Positions 1 through 8,207 of a stretch of 64,000 nucleotides of DNA are shown piece by piece. Position 1 is the stretch's first letter. Every line of letters begins with the position of its first letter. Source of the DNA: Trichococcus collinsii (GTDB lineage: Bacteria; Bacillota; Bacilli; Lactobacillales; Aerococcaceae); assembly GCF_900107505.1 (NCBI RefSeq), contig NZ_FNQH01000004.1:186001-250000 (forward strand), in the 5' to 3' direction. Position numbers and translations under genes: made by a program. The notes under the pieces are model-generated. The model was not told where the DNA came from. It made no database searches and saw nothing but the letters and a program-made list of their open reading frames with translations.

Positions 1-693
1 TACTGCTGTGGGATGGGTAGCCTGTCTTTTAATATAGTAAACATCACTGAAGAAGTAATCGGTGGTACTTGCAATAATTCCTGCTTCTACAGCTCTTTGC
101 AATGCAGAACTTACAAAAGCTTGACTAAGTTTGGCATTTCCTTTAAATACAAAAGCTGCTATTGCAGTAAGGGCCGCAGTTGCAAATCCTATTTTCATAT
201 TGATTTGTCTATATGTTCCATAGTTTACCAAAGGATTATAGCCTGTAGTGGGTAGTATAGCCATGATGGAAATATTAGGAGAATTTTCTAATGTTGGTGC
301 AAGCGCAGATTCTTCAGATTGAGAGAATCTCAGAGGCTCAATTAGAGTCACAGTTTCCTTGATAGAACCTTCTCCGTTTATTGCAGATAGGTACTCCTCC
401 ATATTATATACCTTATCATCGACAGTTACCTCACCCTTTTCAAAATTAAAAACTAAATCAAACTCCTCCCCATCTTCAGTAATACGGAATTCAACTAAAT
501 TTTCTGTGCCTATCTTCGTTACAATTTCATCACCATTTTCGAGCCTCAAATAGTTTTTCTCTTCGGAAGATGAATTATGAGATGTGAGTGTAGAAATGAC
601 ACTTGTGGGTTGCTCAGAAGCAAATGCTACAGTAGGAGAAATAGCGTTAATTAATATATTACTGGCTAGTAGACTTAGAACTATTTTTTTCAT
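1..693 (-). CDS. Secreted protein of unknown function, 3' end beyond the window
   Basis: The reading frame is open on the minus strand from an ATG at 693 to the window edge, giving 231 residues with no stop. A GGGAAG ribosome binding site precedes the ATG. Residues 1-25 form a clear signal peptide (MKK start, hydrophobic core, cleavage likely after VAFA), so the product is exported. An acidic N-terminal domain (about 26-125) is followed by a hydrophobic, alanine-rich stretch (about 165-210) that could be a membrane-inserting segment. I recognise no family. Its neighbour at 2177-2668 is another small secreted protein, so this end of the window may be an accessory region for surface or antagonistic proteins; that is inference. 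Confidence 0.75.
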   Translation of the reverse strand, partial: MKKIVLSLLASNILINAISPTVAFASEQPTSVISTLTSHNSSSEEKNYLRLENGDEIVTKIGTENLVEFRITEDGEEFDLVFNFEKGEVTVDDKVYNMEEYLSAINGEGSIKETVTLIEPLRFSQSEESALAPTLENSPNISIMAILPTTGYNPLVNYGTYRQINMKIGFATAALTAIAAFVFKGNAKLSQAFVSSALQRAVEAGIIASTTDYFFSDVYYIKRQATHPTAV

Positions 694-836
694 TTTTAAA
701 CTTCCCTTCGCTGTTGACTTTGTTGTAAGCTTGTTACTTGATCTGTAAGCGTTACTAAAATCAAGCGTTCACTTACTGGAACGACATCTTTTTCAAGAAA
801 ACTTTAAATCCTTTGACGCACTACTGGAAAGAACGT

Positions 837-1379
837 TTAGTAGTCATAGAAAATTTTTTCCCAATCAGCATAGCAAGCTGTCTTACGCATGAGGAGGATG
901 GCTTGGTATAATTCTTTTTGGTCTTGATAGGTGGACTCATCTGTTCTGAAGAAACAATCGTCGCCATTAGGAAAGTAGAAAAAAGCTTGAATGGTTTCAT
1001 TCAGTTCCGATCCCGGCAGGATTTCTTCACAGAAGGGATCGGAATTAAGTATCTTCGCTCCAATCACTACTATTGGTATTTCTCGGGCAATCTTTTGCAA
1101 AGACTCTCGGTACTCTTTTTGAGTCAATTTGGAGAACTGAGCGGGATAGATGAATAACGCAGAGGCATTTTTTAAGACTATTTGACGCAAGGAATCATTT
1201 ATTAAATCGTGTAATCTTATGGACTTATATTGAAAGAACTCGCTTTGAATGTTCCCTCTCCTTTCGAGTGTTGCTACTTTGAGTCGGCCACTTGTTCTGG
1301 TCATTTTAGATTTTCTTCGAAAAAATAAATTCGGCAAGAAGAAAGTAAGGCCAAAAATGATAAACAGAACACGTGACAT
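837..1379 (-). CDS. Hypothetical protein with N-terminal hydrophobic anchor
   Basis: A 180-residue protein with a strong GGAGGAG ribosome binding site 7-8 bases before the ATG. The first 20 residues are hydrophobic and followed by an RRKSK basic cluster, which fits a single N-terminal membrane anchor with the rest in the cytoplasm. The body is a mixed alpha/beta sequence (a VLKNASALFIYP-like strand, then IPIVVIGA) but shows no motif I recognise. It lies between the secreted protein at 1-693 and the Xre-type regulator at 1664, with no overlap with either. The good start site and lack of a better frame make it a real gene; its function is unknown. Confidence 0.6.
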   Translation of the reverse strand: MSRVLFIIFGLTFFLPNLFFRRKSKMTRTSGRLKVATLERRGNIQSEFFQYKSIRLHDLINDSLRQIVLKNASALFIYPAQFSKLTQKEYRESLQKIAREIPIVVIGAKILNSDPFCEEILPGSELNETIQAFFYFPNGDDCFFRTDESTYQDQKELYQAILLMRKTACYADWEKIFYDY

Positions 1380-1663
1380 AATTTCTCCTCCTCACATCCT
1401 TTCAAATTTCAAAAACGAATACACTTAAAACTTGATGTCATCTCCTTCCTGAATAAATTTGATCGGTATATATTTTTATCTATACATCTAACTTAAGGTA
1501 AATCTGGTAAATATAAAAGCAACCAGCGGTTTACATGGCCGCACTTTATAGGCTCCCCTACCATTAGCAACTAGGAATTGCGGATAGGCAATCATTCGGT
1601 CCTAGAAAAAGAAGACTATCTACGCTATTATGAAGAAAAGTAGGATAAAAGGGGTGTAAAAGG

Positions 1664-2183
1664 ATGTTATTAGGAGAACGATTGAAAGAAACCCGACAAA
1701 GAAAAGGTGTATCTCAAAGTACGGTTGCTGAACACCTAAATATTAGCCGTCAGTCCATCTCTAAGTGGGAAAACAACAGCAGCTATCCAGACCTGGACAA
1801 TCTCGTGCGATTGAGTGAATATTACGAAGTCACTGTTGATGATCTTTTGAAAGAAAATCAAGGATTAAAAAAAAATAGAAGCAAACAATGAAAAGATTAA
1901 AGACTCCCAAAAGAAGCTAGCCTATATCCAAATGAATGGTGAGCGGGATGAAGGATTGGTACTGCTGATGCTTAATCTTCTCAGTTGTTTGATTGCTCCA
2001 TTAGGTTTGATCATCACTCCGGTTGTCCTAAAAAGAAATAAAGCAACAAACACCTTTTATAAACTGGTGTTTGTTGCGGGAGTGATCAGTCTCTTGGTCA
2101 ACGTATTCGGTTTGTATGCGCACTTAGGCAATCTATTCCCCTGGGGCGGACCCTCTAGCGTGGAGTATATAGGAAATCAATAG
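1664..2183 (+). pseudogene. Xre-family regulator with membrane tail, frameshifted at an A9 tract
   Basis: The first frame (1664-1891) encodes a complete Xre-type helix-turn-helix: VSQSTVAEHLNISRQSISKW is the recognition part, and YYEVTVDDLLKEN is the usual ending of this domain. After a run of nine A residues (1867-1875) the frame ends at TGA 1889-1891. The +1 frame continues without a break from the A run as IEANNEKIKDSQKKLAYIQM and then two membrane helices (about 1965-2130). The two frames together give a 172-residue HTH plus transmembrane protein, a common architecture in Firmicutes. Loss of one A restores it. It could be phase-variable, a recent mutation or a homopolymer read error. The true product is probably a membrane-tethered regulator. 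Confidence 0.75.
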
Positions 2184-2668
2184 GTAATGGAGATTGAGCT
2201 ACTTCCTAGTATTGCGTTCAAATAAGATGTAGTGCTTAACAACCCATATTTCCAAACCAGTTCATAACTTGCTTTTTTGTTAGATAAGAGAGCTAAACTT
2301 GTCCTCGTGAAGGAACCAGTTGTTTCAGATGTAACAGGCGCATAGGCTCTTGTCAATCGATCTCCGGAAACCGTCACATAGTAACTCGCTTCCCATTGGC
2401 CGATTTTTTTCCCGGATATTCTATAGTTTCCATTTGCAACGGAAAATAGCGAGAAGGAATTTCTAGTATTTTGTTCAGGAAAAACTTCCTCGACCACTAC
2501 CAGTATTTCCTCGCCATCTTCCGTTACTCCGGAAAATTCTTGCCGACCCCCTTCATCCAGATTATAAATGAAGGTGGATTCTTCCAACTCTGCAGCATGA
2601 GCAGTATTCGGGGTAAAAACATTTAACGAGAAGCCTAATAAAACCGCCCAGACTAAAATTTTTTTCAT
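2177..2668 (-). CDS. Small secreted protein, DUF5626-like
   Basis: A 163-residue exported protein. Residues 1-26 are a signal peptide ending in the AHA-A type cleavage site (NTAHAAEL). The mature part has the order YNLDEGGRQEF, a glycine-rich strand segment ISGKKIGQWEASYYVTVSGDRLT, and a beta-rich C-terminus. This pattern resembles DUF5626 family proteins of lactic acid bacteria as I remember them; the family's function is not known. The start is supported by an AGGAGG-type site upstream (aggaggaaaaag before the ATG). It converges on and overlaps the end of the frameshifted Xre gene by a few bases. Confidence 0.65.
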   Translation of the reverse strand: MKKILVWAVLLGFSLNVFTPNTAHAAELEESTFIYNLDEGGRQEFSGVTEDGEEILVVVEEVFPEQNTRNSFSLFSVANGNYRISGKKIGQWEASYYVTVSGDRLTRAYAPVTSETTGSFTRTSLALLSNKKASYELVWKYGLLSTTSYLNAILGSSSISITY

Positions 2669-3561
2669 TCTTTTTCCTCCTAAATGTTACAGATACTTAC
2701 CTCTCTACCATATAAGAAACCAAAGCCTTTAGGAAGCACTTATTGGTTTCGTCGCCAGCAACTACTGGTTGCGGCTTAACATTAAGTATGTCCGTATCTG
2801 GAAACTACACAAAGTAAGCCATAAATGATGGAAAGAGCTAATATCATGGCGGCATTGTGGTCAGATTAGTGCACTGAAACCATAGTAAGGGATTCTCTTC
2901 ATGTCTGCATTCCAAAAAAAAGAAGAAACGCCTAACTTTTACAATTGCTAAACCTAATAGACCACATAAATCGCATTTGACTGAGTACGCCAAGCGTGTC
3001 AGTAGCTTACAAATAACGGTGCCTCTGGTAGTGGATCCTCTTGTGTCAGGCTTCTCAAGATATTTTTTCTCCTCCTGATTTTTTAAAGTATCAATCTATC
3101 ACTCTAGATTCTAGCTTACGGTTAACATTCGTGCATACCAATCCTCATTTCTTTTCATCTTTTCTCCATTACATTTATTCGACACTTATAATCCACACGT
3201 AGCATTCAATAAAACCAACAATGTACAGGTGTCTGATTTGGGTACACACTAAATCTACATTAAAATAAAAAGCACCTCTTTTCTAATAAATTGAGGCAGT
3301 AATTTTTTCGTTTATCCAGATTCATCGGTCGAAAGCTCTGATATTTCAGGAAGATTATCGGAGGATCACACCTCCGTCGCGAACTACCGAGAATACAAGA
3401 TAAATATCGGAGATTCTCTACATATTCATCACCCATTCCCTTTCTCCCTTGCCAATTTTTCATCCACACGCAACTCTAAGTGTAACGGCTCTCCAACTAA
3501 AGCCGGATGCTATATCATTAGGTTACATAAAATAAGCAAACAAAAATCGGAGGGACCCAGC
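2669..3561. other. Intergenic stretch of about 890 bases without a convincing gene
   Basis: No frame longer than about 69 codons is present and the one at 3260-3469 has no ribosome binding site and a composition unlike a protein. The stretch is AT-rich with scattered short inverted repeats (for example around 3355-3375). It probably contains the promoter of the gene at 2668 and a decayed region before the broken oxidoreductase at 3562. Confidence 0.5.
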
Positions 3562-4134
3562 ATGAAATTATTAGTAACGGGAGCAACCAGAAATTTCGGC
3601 ACGAAAGTTGTAGAAACTCTTTTGAAGACAGCACCGGCCAACCAATTGTCAGTCAGTGTCCGCGATCCGAAGAAAGCAGAAGCATTGAGCACTCGCGGGG
3701 TGGATGTCCGCCAAGGGGACTTTGATCATCCGGAAACGTTGTATGCCGCTTTTGCAGGCATCGATCGCATCTTGCTTGTTTCTGCGGACGGAGACAACGA
3801 AACCCGGATCCGCCAACATGCCAACGCTGTAGCTACAGCAAAGCGGGCTTGAGTTGGCTTCATCGCGTACACCAGTCTGGCGAAGGCGCAGTAAAGTACC
3901 AACTTGTTCGCTCCGACGCACCAGGCTACAGAAAACGCCATCCTGAAAACCGGCATCCCCTACTCCTTCCTGCGCAACAACTGGTACTTGGAGAATGATG
4001 TTTCCAGCATCCAGGGCGTTCCGGATTTCGTAATCCCGATCCTGCTCGCTATCCAAAAGAGCATCCGCGAGGGTTCGTTGGATGTCGAGAGCGATGATTT
4101 CGAAAAATTGCTCGGCAGTGCGGCGGAATGTTGA
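3562..4134 (+). pseudogene. NAD(P)H-binding (NmrA/QorB-like) oxidoreductase, decayed
   Basis: The first 96 codons encode a normal Rossmann start (KLLVTGATRNFGTKVVETLL) with a GGAGGG ribosome binding site. The same frame then has an in-frame TGA (3850) directly before VGFIAYTSLAKA, a TAA at 3892, and then continues as TENAILKTGIPYSFLRNNWY, both classic segments of SDR-type NAD(P)H:quinone reductase relatives. After NNWYLENDVSSIQGV the frame jumps to a C-terminal-looking segment (PDFVIPILLAIQKSIREG), so roughly a hundred residues of the normal middle appear to be missing. Two stops plus an internal deletion in one frame indicate a pseudogene rather than a sequencing error. Confidence 0.85.
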
Positions 4135-4271
4135 TTGAAACCATGAATAAATCCAAAGTATTCATCTTTTTGAGCTCGAATACCGTCTTAATCATAACTA
4201 ACTCCAAAGTATCCATGTTTTCACGACCAAATCGCCCCACCCCACCCCAACAAAAACAAAACACAAAACAC

Positions 4272-4317
4272 AAAAAGCCCAAAAGGCGCTCCGGCAAGAG
4301 CGCCTTTTGGGCTTTTT
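4272..4317 (-). terminator. Rho-independent terminator of the maltodextrin importer operon
   Basis: A 19-base perfect inverted repeat (AAAAAGCCCAAAAGGCGCT, 8-base loop, then its complement) lies 12 bases past the malG stop. T-runs on both strands make it usable in both directions. Confidence 0.9.
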
Positions 4318-4329
4318 CACTATACATTC

Positions 4330-5202
4330 TTATCCTTTGACTGATCCGGAAGTCACGCCTTCCACGTAGAAGCGTTGCATGAAAATGAACAGAATCGTGA
4401 TTGGGATGGCGATCAGCACGCAGCCGGCGGTGAACGCCATGAACAGCGAGTTCGCGGTTGTGCGGGTCATCATCGTGAACAGCCCGATCGCGATCGTGTA
4501 GTTCGGGATGTTGTCGCCCATGATGATTTTGGCGAAGATGAAGTCCATCCACGGTCCCATGAAAGCCAGCAAAGACGTGTACACGATGATCGGTTTGGAC
4601 AAGGGTAGCGTGATTTTCGTGAAAATCTCCCACTTGTTTGCGCCGTCGATCATAGCCGATTCATCCAGCGCCATCGGGATCGTATCAAAGAAGCCTTTGG
4701 CGATGTAGAATCCCAGCGCGGAGCCTGCGGAATAGACCAGAATCAAAGCAAGCAGGCTTTCCGTCAGGTTCAGGGCTTTCAGGATGTAGTACACGGCGAT
4801 CATGCTCATGAATCCGGGGAACATATTCAGGACCAGCGCAACTTTCAGGAACGGTTTCCGCATCTTGAAGCGCAGGCGCGACAGTGCGTACGCCATTGCG
4901 ATCGTGATGAAAGTCGACAGGATGCAGCTGATCACGGAAACAAACAACGTGTTCAGGAACCAGCGCACAAACGGGTAGTTTCCGGTTGTGTTCTGCAGCA
5001 GAATTTTGTAGTTTTCCAAAGTGAATGATTTTGGAATGATGTAAGGAACGAACGCCCCGCCCTCTGCCCGGAAGCTGGTCAAAACGATCCATACGATAGG
5101 GAACAGCCAAACGACCGACAGTACAGCCAGGATGGCGTAGACTGCAGCCAGCGAATACCGCCGCTGCGCTTTGTATCCTGTTGTTTTCTTTGCTATTGCC
5201 AT
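4330..5202 (-). CDS. mdxG: Maltodextrin ABC transporter permease, MalG/MdxG type
   Basis: An inner-membrane permease subunit of about 290 residues that imports maltose/maltodextrins together with MdxF and the binding lipoprotein. The EAA-type loop that docks the ATPase is visible as DESAMIDGANKWEIFTKITLP near residue 195, and six membrane helices are predicted by eye. I place the start at ATG 5202 (MAIAKKTTG) because AAGGAGGG sits 9 bases upstream and overlaps the stop of mdxF; a longer frame to 5244 has no such site. It is the last gene of the importer operon. No ATPase (MsmK/MalK type) is encoded here, so a shared ATPase elsewhere is expected, as is usual in Firmicutes. Confidence 0.93.
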   Translation of the reverse strand: MAIAKKTTGYKAQRRYSLAAVYAILAVLSVVWLFPIVWIVLTSFRAEGGAFVPYIIPKSFTLENYKILLQNTTGNYPFVRWFLNTLFVSVISCILSTFITIAMAYALSRLRFKMRKPFLKVALVLNMFPGFMSMIAVYYILKALNLTESLLALILVYSAGSALGFYIAKGFFDTIPMALDESAMIDGANKWEIFTKITLPLSKPIIVYTSLLAFMGPWMDFIFAKIIMGDNIPNYTIAIGLFTMMTRTTANSLFMAFTAGCVLIAIPITILFIFMQRFYVEGVTSGSVKG

Positions 5203-5206
5203 GTTT

Positions 5207-6556
5207 TTAGCCCTCCTTGAATGAATTCGTTCTTGTGTAAGCAAGCAGACTGAAAGCTGCGGACAGGATGAAGATCAGGATACCGATGACGGACGCCAAG
5301 TTGTAGTCCATCGTGTTGACCGTCAAGTTGTACAGCCACGTAACCAGCAAATCCGTCGAACCCGCTCCGTAGAAATCGGAATTTGAAGGGCCACCGCCTG
5401 TCAAAAGGAAAATGACGTTGAAGTTATTGATGTTGCCGATGAACTGTTGGATCAACGCTGGCATCATGACGAACAAAATTTGCGGGAAAGTGATGTTCCT
5501 GAAAATTTGCAGCTTGTTGGCGCCATCGATCCGTGCAGCCTCGATCTGGTCAGTCGGCAGGTTTTGGATAATCCCCGTCGAAACCAGCATCGTGGCAGGA
5601 ATACCGATCCACATATTGACGACGATGACCGTGATTTTTGCCCAAATCGGATCCGTCAAAAACGGAATGGCCGAATCGATCAGGCCCAGGCTCAGCAGCG
5701 TTGCGTTGATGGGACCCGCGCCATTCAACAGATTGCGCATAACCAACAGCGAGATGAACTGCGGCACTGCCATCGTGATGACGAAAATTGTGCGCCAAAC
5801 GCCTTTGAATTTCAGGCCTTTAGTGTTGATCAAAAGCGCGAGCAGGATGCCGAAGAAAAAGCAAGTGACTGTCGCCAGCGTAGCCCAGATCAGCGTCCAG
5901 CCCAAGACAGGGAAGAAGGTGTCTGCCATATTTCCGGAAATGACGTTACCGAAGTTCACCAAACCGACCCAAGTAAAGAGGTTTTTCGGCGGCAAGTGCG
6001 TGTGGTCATAGTTTGTGAAGGCGATCGAAATCATGTAGAGCAGTGGCAGGACCGTGAACAGCAGCACGCCCAACAACGGAATCGTCATCAAGGTGGCGTA
6101 GAAGCGTTCGTTCAGCAAGCTTCCCAGATCATCCATCGTACTCGGGATCTTTTTCCCCGCTTGCTTCAGCTCATGAATATGCCGCGCGCTTTTCAGATTG
6201 ATGATGTACAAACCAACAAGGAGCACACAAATCACAATGGCAGCGATGCCGAATAATAGCAGTAACATTGAGTTGTCGCCCTCTTGCAGCACTTCAATCC
6301 CTAAGCGTTCATCAAAAACGAGCCCTTGCCCCTGAGTACCCAACGTCGCCAACATGGCCAGCGCCCGCAGTCCGTTGCGGATCAGCCAATAGAAGAAGGC
6401 GATCTGCGAAAACAGGAAAATCAAACCCTTTAAGTATTGTTTACTGGCAAGATTGGCAGCTCCCATGACAACAAAGGAAAGTTTTGTTGCGACGTCCCCT
6501 TCTTTGAACAATTCCCGAAAGGTCATCTGCTGGCTGTAACTTTTTTTCTTGAACAT
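5207..6556 (-). CDS. mdxF: Maltodextrin ABC transporter permease, MalF/MdxF type
   Basis: A permease of about 449 residues with an extended N-terminus: two or three helices and a cytoplasmic linker before the core, as in Firmicutes MalF proteins. The core carries the EAA motif as EAARIDGANKLQIFRNITFP and the GGGPSNSDFYGA segment typical of the family. The start is uncertain: ATG 6556 (MFKKKS) has GTGGGGAAG just upstream, while the frame can extend to 6580 without a good site. It lies between the binding-protein gene and mdxG, which starts 5 bases from its stop. A hairpin separates it from mdxE and may set a lower expression level for the permeases. Confidence 0.9.
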   Translation of the reverse strand: MFKKKSYSQQMTFRELFKEGDVATKLSFVVMGAANLASKQYLKGLIFLFSQIAFFYWLIRNGLRALAMLATLGTQGQGLVFDERLGIEVLQEGDNSMLLLLFGIAAIVICVLLVGLYIINLKSARHIHELKQAGKKIPSTMDDLGSLLNERFYATLMTIPLLGVLLFTVLPLLYMISIAFTNYDHTHLPPKNLFTWVGLVNFGNVISGNMADTFFPVLGWTLIWATLATVTCFFFGILLALLINTKGLKFKGVWRTIFVITMAVPQFISLLVMRNLLNGAGPINATLLSLGLIDSAIPFLTDPIWAKITVIVVNMWIGIPATMLVSTGIIQNLPTDQIEAARIDGANKLQIFRNITFPQILFVMMPALIQQFIGNINNFNVIFLLTGGGPSNSDFYGAGSTDLLVTWLYNLTVNTMDYNLASVIGILIFILSAAFSLLAYTRTNSFKEG

Positions 6557-6587
6557 GGCTTCCCCACTCACTTTCATCATTTAAATA

Positions 6588-6627
6588 GGAGGGACGAAAG
6601 ATGCGTGATCTTTCGCCCTCCCTTTTT
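6588..6627. promoter_or_regulatory. Intercistronic hairpin between mdxE and mdxF
   Basis: GGAGGGACGAAAG is followed by an 8-10 base loop and its near-perfect complement CTTTCGCCCTCCC. In the operon's direction no U-tract follows, so it more likely stabilises the mdxE message or causes partial termination than ends transcription. Such a structure fits a need for excess binding protein over permease. Confidence 0.65.
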
Positions 6628-6635
6628 AATTTCTT

Positions 6636-7910
6636 TTATTCTTTTTCTTCTTTAGGTTCTGTTACTTTGGATGTGTCTTCGACCAATTTATCGAGTTTTT
6701 CCATGTACTCAGATTCTGTGATGTTGCCTTTGTATGCATCATTGATGATGGCATCCATTGCTGGCCAGAACGAAACGATTTCCGGAACCTTAGGCATTAC
6801 GACTGAATGAGTGGGTTGAGACATTTCCATGACCGCTTTTGCAACAGCGTCTTCTTGCACTTCCGCTGTTTCCTGAACGACTTTGTTAGATGGGATGACG
6901 CCCATTTCCTGGAATTCAGTCAATTGGGAAGTTTCATTGGACAGGTAGTTAGCCAAAGCCATGGATGCTAAAGGAGCATCTGTCTGTTGGTTTACGGCAA
7001 ACAATTTGACGCCCAAGAAAGCTTTCATTTGAACTTCGCCGCTGCCGAAATCGACTGTCGGATAAGCCGCAACGCCCATGTTCTCGCCCAATGCTTTGAC
7101 TACGTCATTTTTGGACCAAGGACCGGAAAGGAAAGCATCCGAAACGCCTGCTTCCAAGTTTGCCAAAGCTTCAGCTCCGGACTGGATCACGCCTGGATTG
7201 TTCTTTTGAGCTGCAATCCATGCAAGTACTTCAGCACCTTTTTCGTTATTGAAGTTAGTTCCGCTTGGATCTTCACCGTTTTCACCGTACAAGTAAAGCC
7301 CGTTACTCATGAACAGCGGCCCAAAGATATAGTTGGCTCCAGCTTCAGCAAAGTTTGTGCCGATTTTGCCTTTTTCAGACAATGTCGTCCAACTCTTCAC
7401 ATCATCTTCAGTAAGTTTCGCTTTGTTATAGTAGAGAACTTGTGATTCAACGCCGTATGGGTAGCCGTAAAGCTCATCGTTCCACGTTACGCCTTCCACA
7501 GCTGATTCCACGTTATTTGCTTTTACTTCATCTGCGTATTTTGTGTTCGGGTACAACAGACCTGCTTCTGCCATTTGACCGACCTGGTCATGCGGCATCA
7601 TGAAAACATCGGCAGCCGCTTTAGGATCTTTAGAGACATCTTTTTTTGCATCTGCTGAACTTCCTGCTGCCACTTCAACGGTAACTTCAGGGAATTCTTT
7701 TTCGAAATCTGCCACGATTCCTTTGAAGACTTCGACATGATCCGTGTCCACCCACAATTTGACATCGCCTTCTACGACGACTTCTCCGGATGTGTTCTCA
7801 GCCGAGCCTGTGTCACTTGCATCAGTTGTGCCACCGCATGCGCCCAAGATTAAAGCAGATGCCCCCAAAATTAAACCGCTTCCAAAATATTTTTTCCAAT
7901 TCGTCTTCAC
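6636..7910 (-). CDS. mdxE: Maltodextrin-binding lipoprotein of ABC importer
   Basis: A 424-residue extracellular solute-binding protein (MalE-like, family 1). The lipobox LILGAC places the lipidated cysteine at residue 25, so the mature protein is anchored outside the membrane. Segments such as VKLWVDTDHVEVFKGIVADFEKEFP, KAAADVFMMPHDQ and EGVTWNDELYGYPYGVES are typical of maltose/maltodextrin-binding proteins. The start codon is GTG at 7910 with AAGGGGG about 9 bases upstream. It is the first gene of a leftward operon divergent from the neopullulanase gene, with MalR-like operators between them. It captures maltodextrins for MdxFG. Confidence 0.95.
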   Translation of the reverse strand: MKTNWKKYFGSGLILGASALILGACGGTTDASDTGSAENTSGEVVVEGDVKLWVDTDHVEVFKGIVADFEKEFPEVTVEVAAGSSADAKKDVSKDPKAAADVFMMPHDQVGQMAEAGLLYPNTKYADEVKANNVESAVEGVTWNDELYGYPYGVESQVLYYNKAKLTEDDVKSWTTLSEKGKIGTNFAEAGANYIFGPLFMSNGLYLYGENGEDPSGTNFNNEKGAEVLAWIAAQKNNPGVIQSGAEALANLEAGVSDAFLSGPWSKNDVVKALGENMGVAAYPTVDFGSGEVQMKAFLGVKLFAVNQQTDAPLASMALANYLSNETSQLTEFQEMGVIPSNKVVQETAEVQEDAVAKAVMEMSQPTHSVVMPKVPEIVSFWPAMDAIINDAYKGNITESEYMEKLDKLVEDTSKVTEPKEEKE

Positions 7911-7955
7911 TTACTTGTCCCCCTTGAAATGAATTTCCTTTACACTCTAGATTAT

Positions 7956-7967
7956 GCAACCGATTGC
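7956..7967. promoter_or_regulatory. LacI/MalR-type operator (site 1)
   Basis: GCAACCGATTGC, an imperfect palindrome of the kind bound by MalR-like LacI-family repressors. It lies upstream of mdxE and recurs twice before the divergent amylase gene. No malR gene is in the window. Confidence 0.65.
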
Positions 7968-8120
7968 TTAGATAGTCAAGCGTTATTTCTCAAAAAAAGA
8001 AAACGGTTTATTTTTTTGATGCGTCAGATCGATTGTGAAAAGCTTGGTTATATAAGTATATCAAGGGTTTTTAACAATCAAAAATCCAAAGGAGATGATT
8101 CTCCACTCCAAAAATAAAAT

Positions 8121-8132
8121 GCAACCGATTGC
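8121..8132. promoter_or_regulatory. LacI/MalR-type operator (site 2)
   Basis: An exact second copy of GCAACCGATTGC, 165 bases from site 1 and 87 bases before the neopullulanase start. Paired identical sites could allow repression by looping over the divergent promoters. Confidence 0.65.
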
Positions 8133-8142
8133 TAAAAGTTCT

Positions 8143-8170
8143 TGCAACCGATTATCTGATGTGCCACAAT
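8143..8170 (+). promoter_or_regulatory. Putative promoter of the GH13 operon with overlapping operator (site 3)
   Basis: TTGCAA (8143-8148), a 16-base spacer and CACAAT (8165-8170) form a plausible sigma-A promoter. A third operator copy (GCAACCGATTAT, 8144-8155) covers the -35 region, which would give direct repression. Confidence 0.5.
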
Positions 8171-8207
8171 GTGGGAAAACAAAGAGTGAAAAGGAGCCGA
8201 TACTACT

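Noticed and set aside
3260-3469. A 69-codon frame on the minus strand
   Set aside because: No ribosome binding site, unprotein-like composition, and no conserved feature.
4128-4340. A 70-codon plus-strand frame at the end of the broken oxidoreductase
   Set aside because: It runs through the importer operon's terminator and has no start site.
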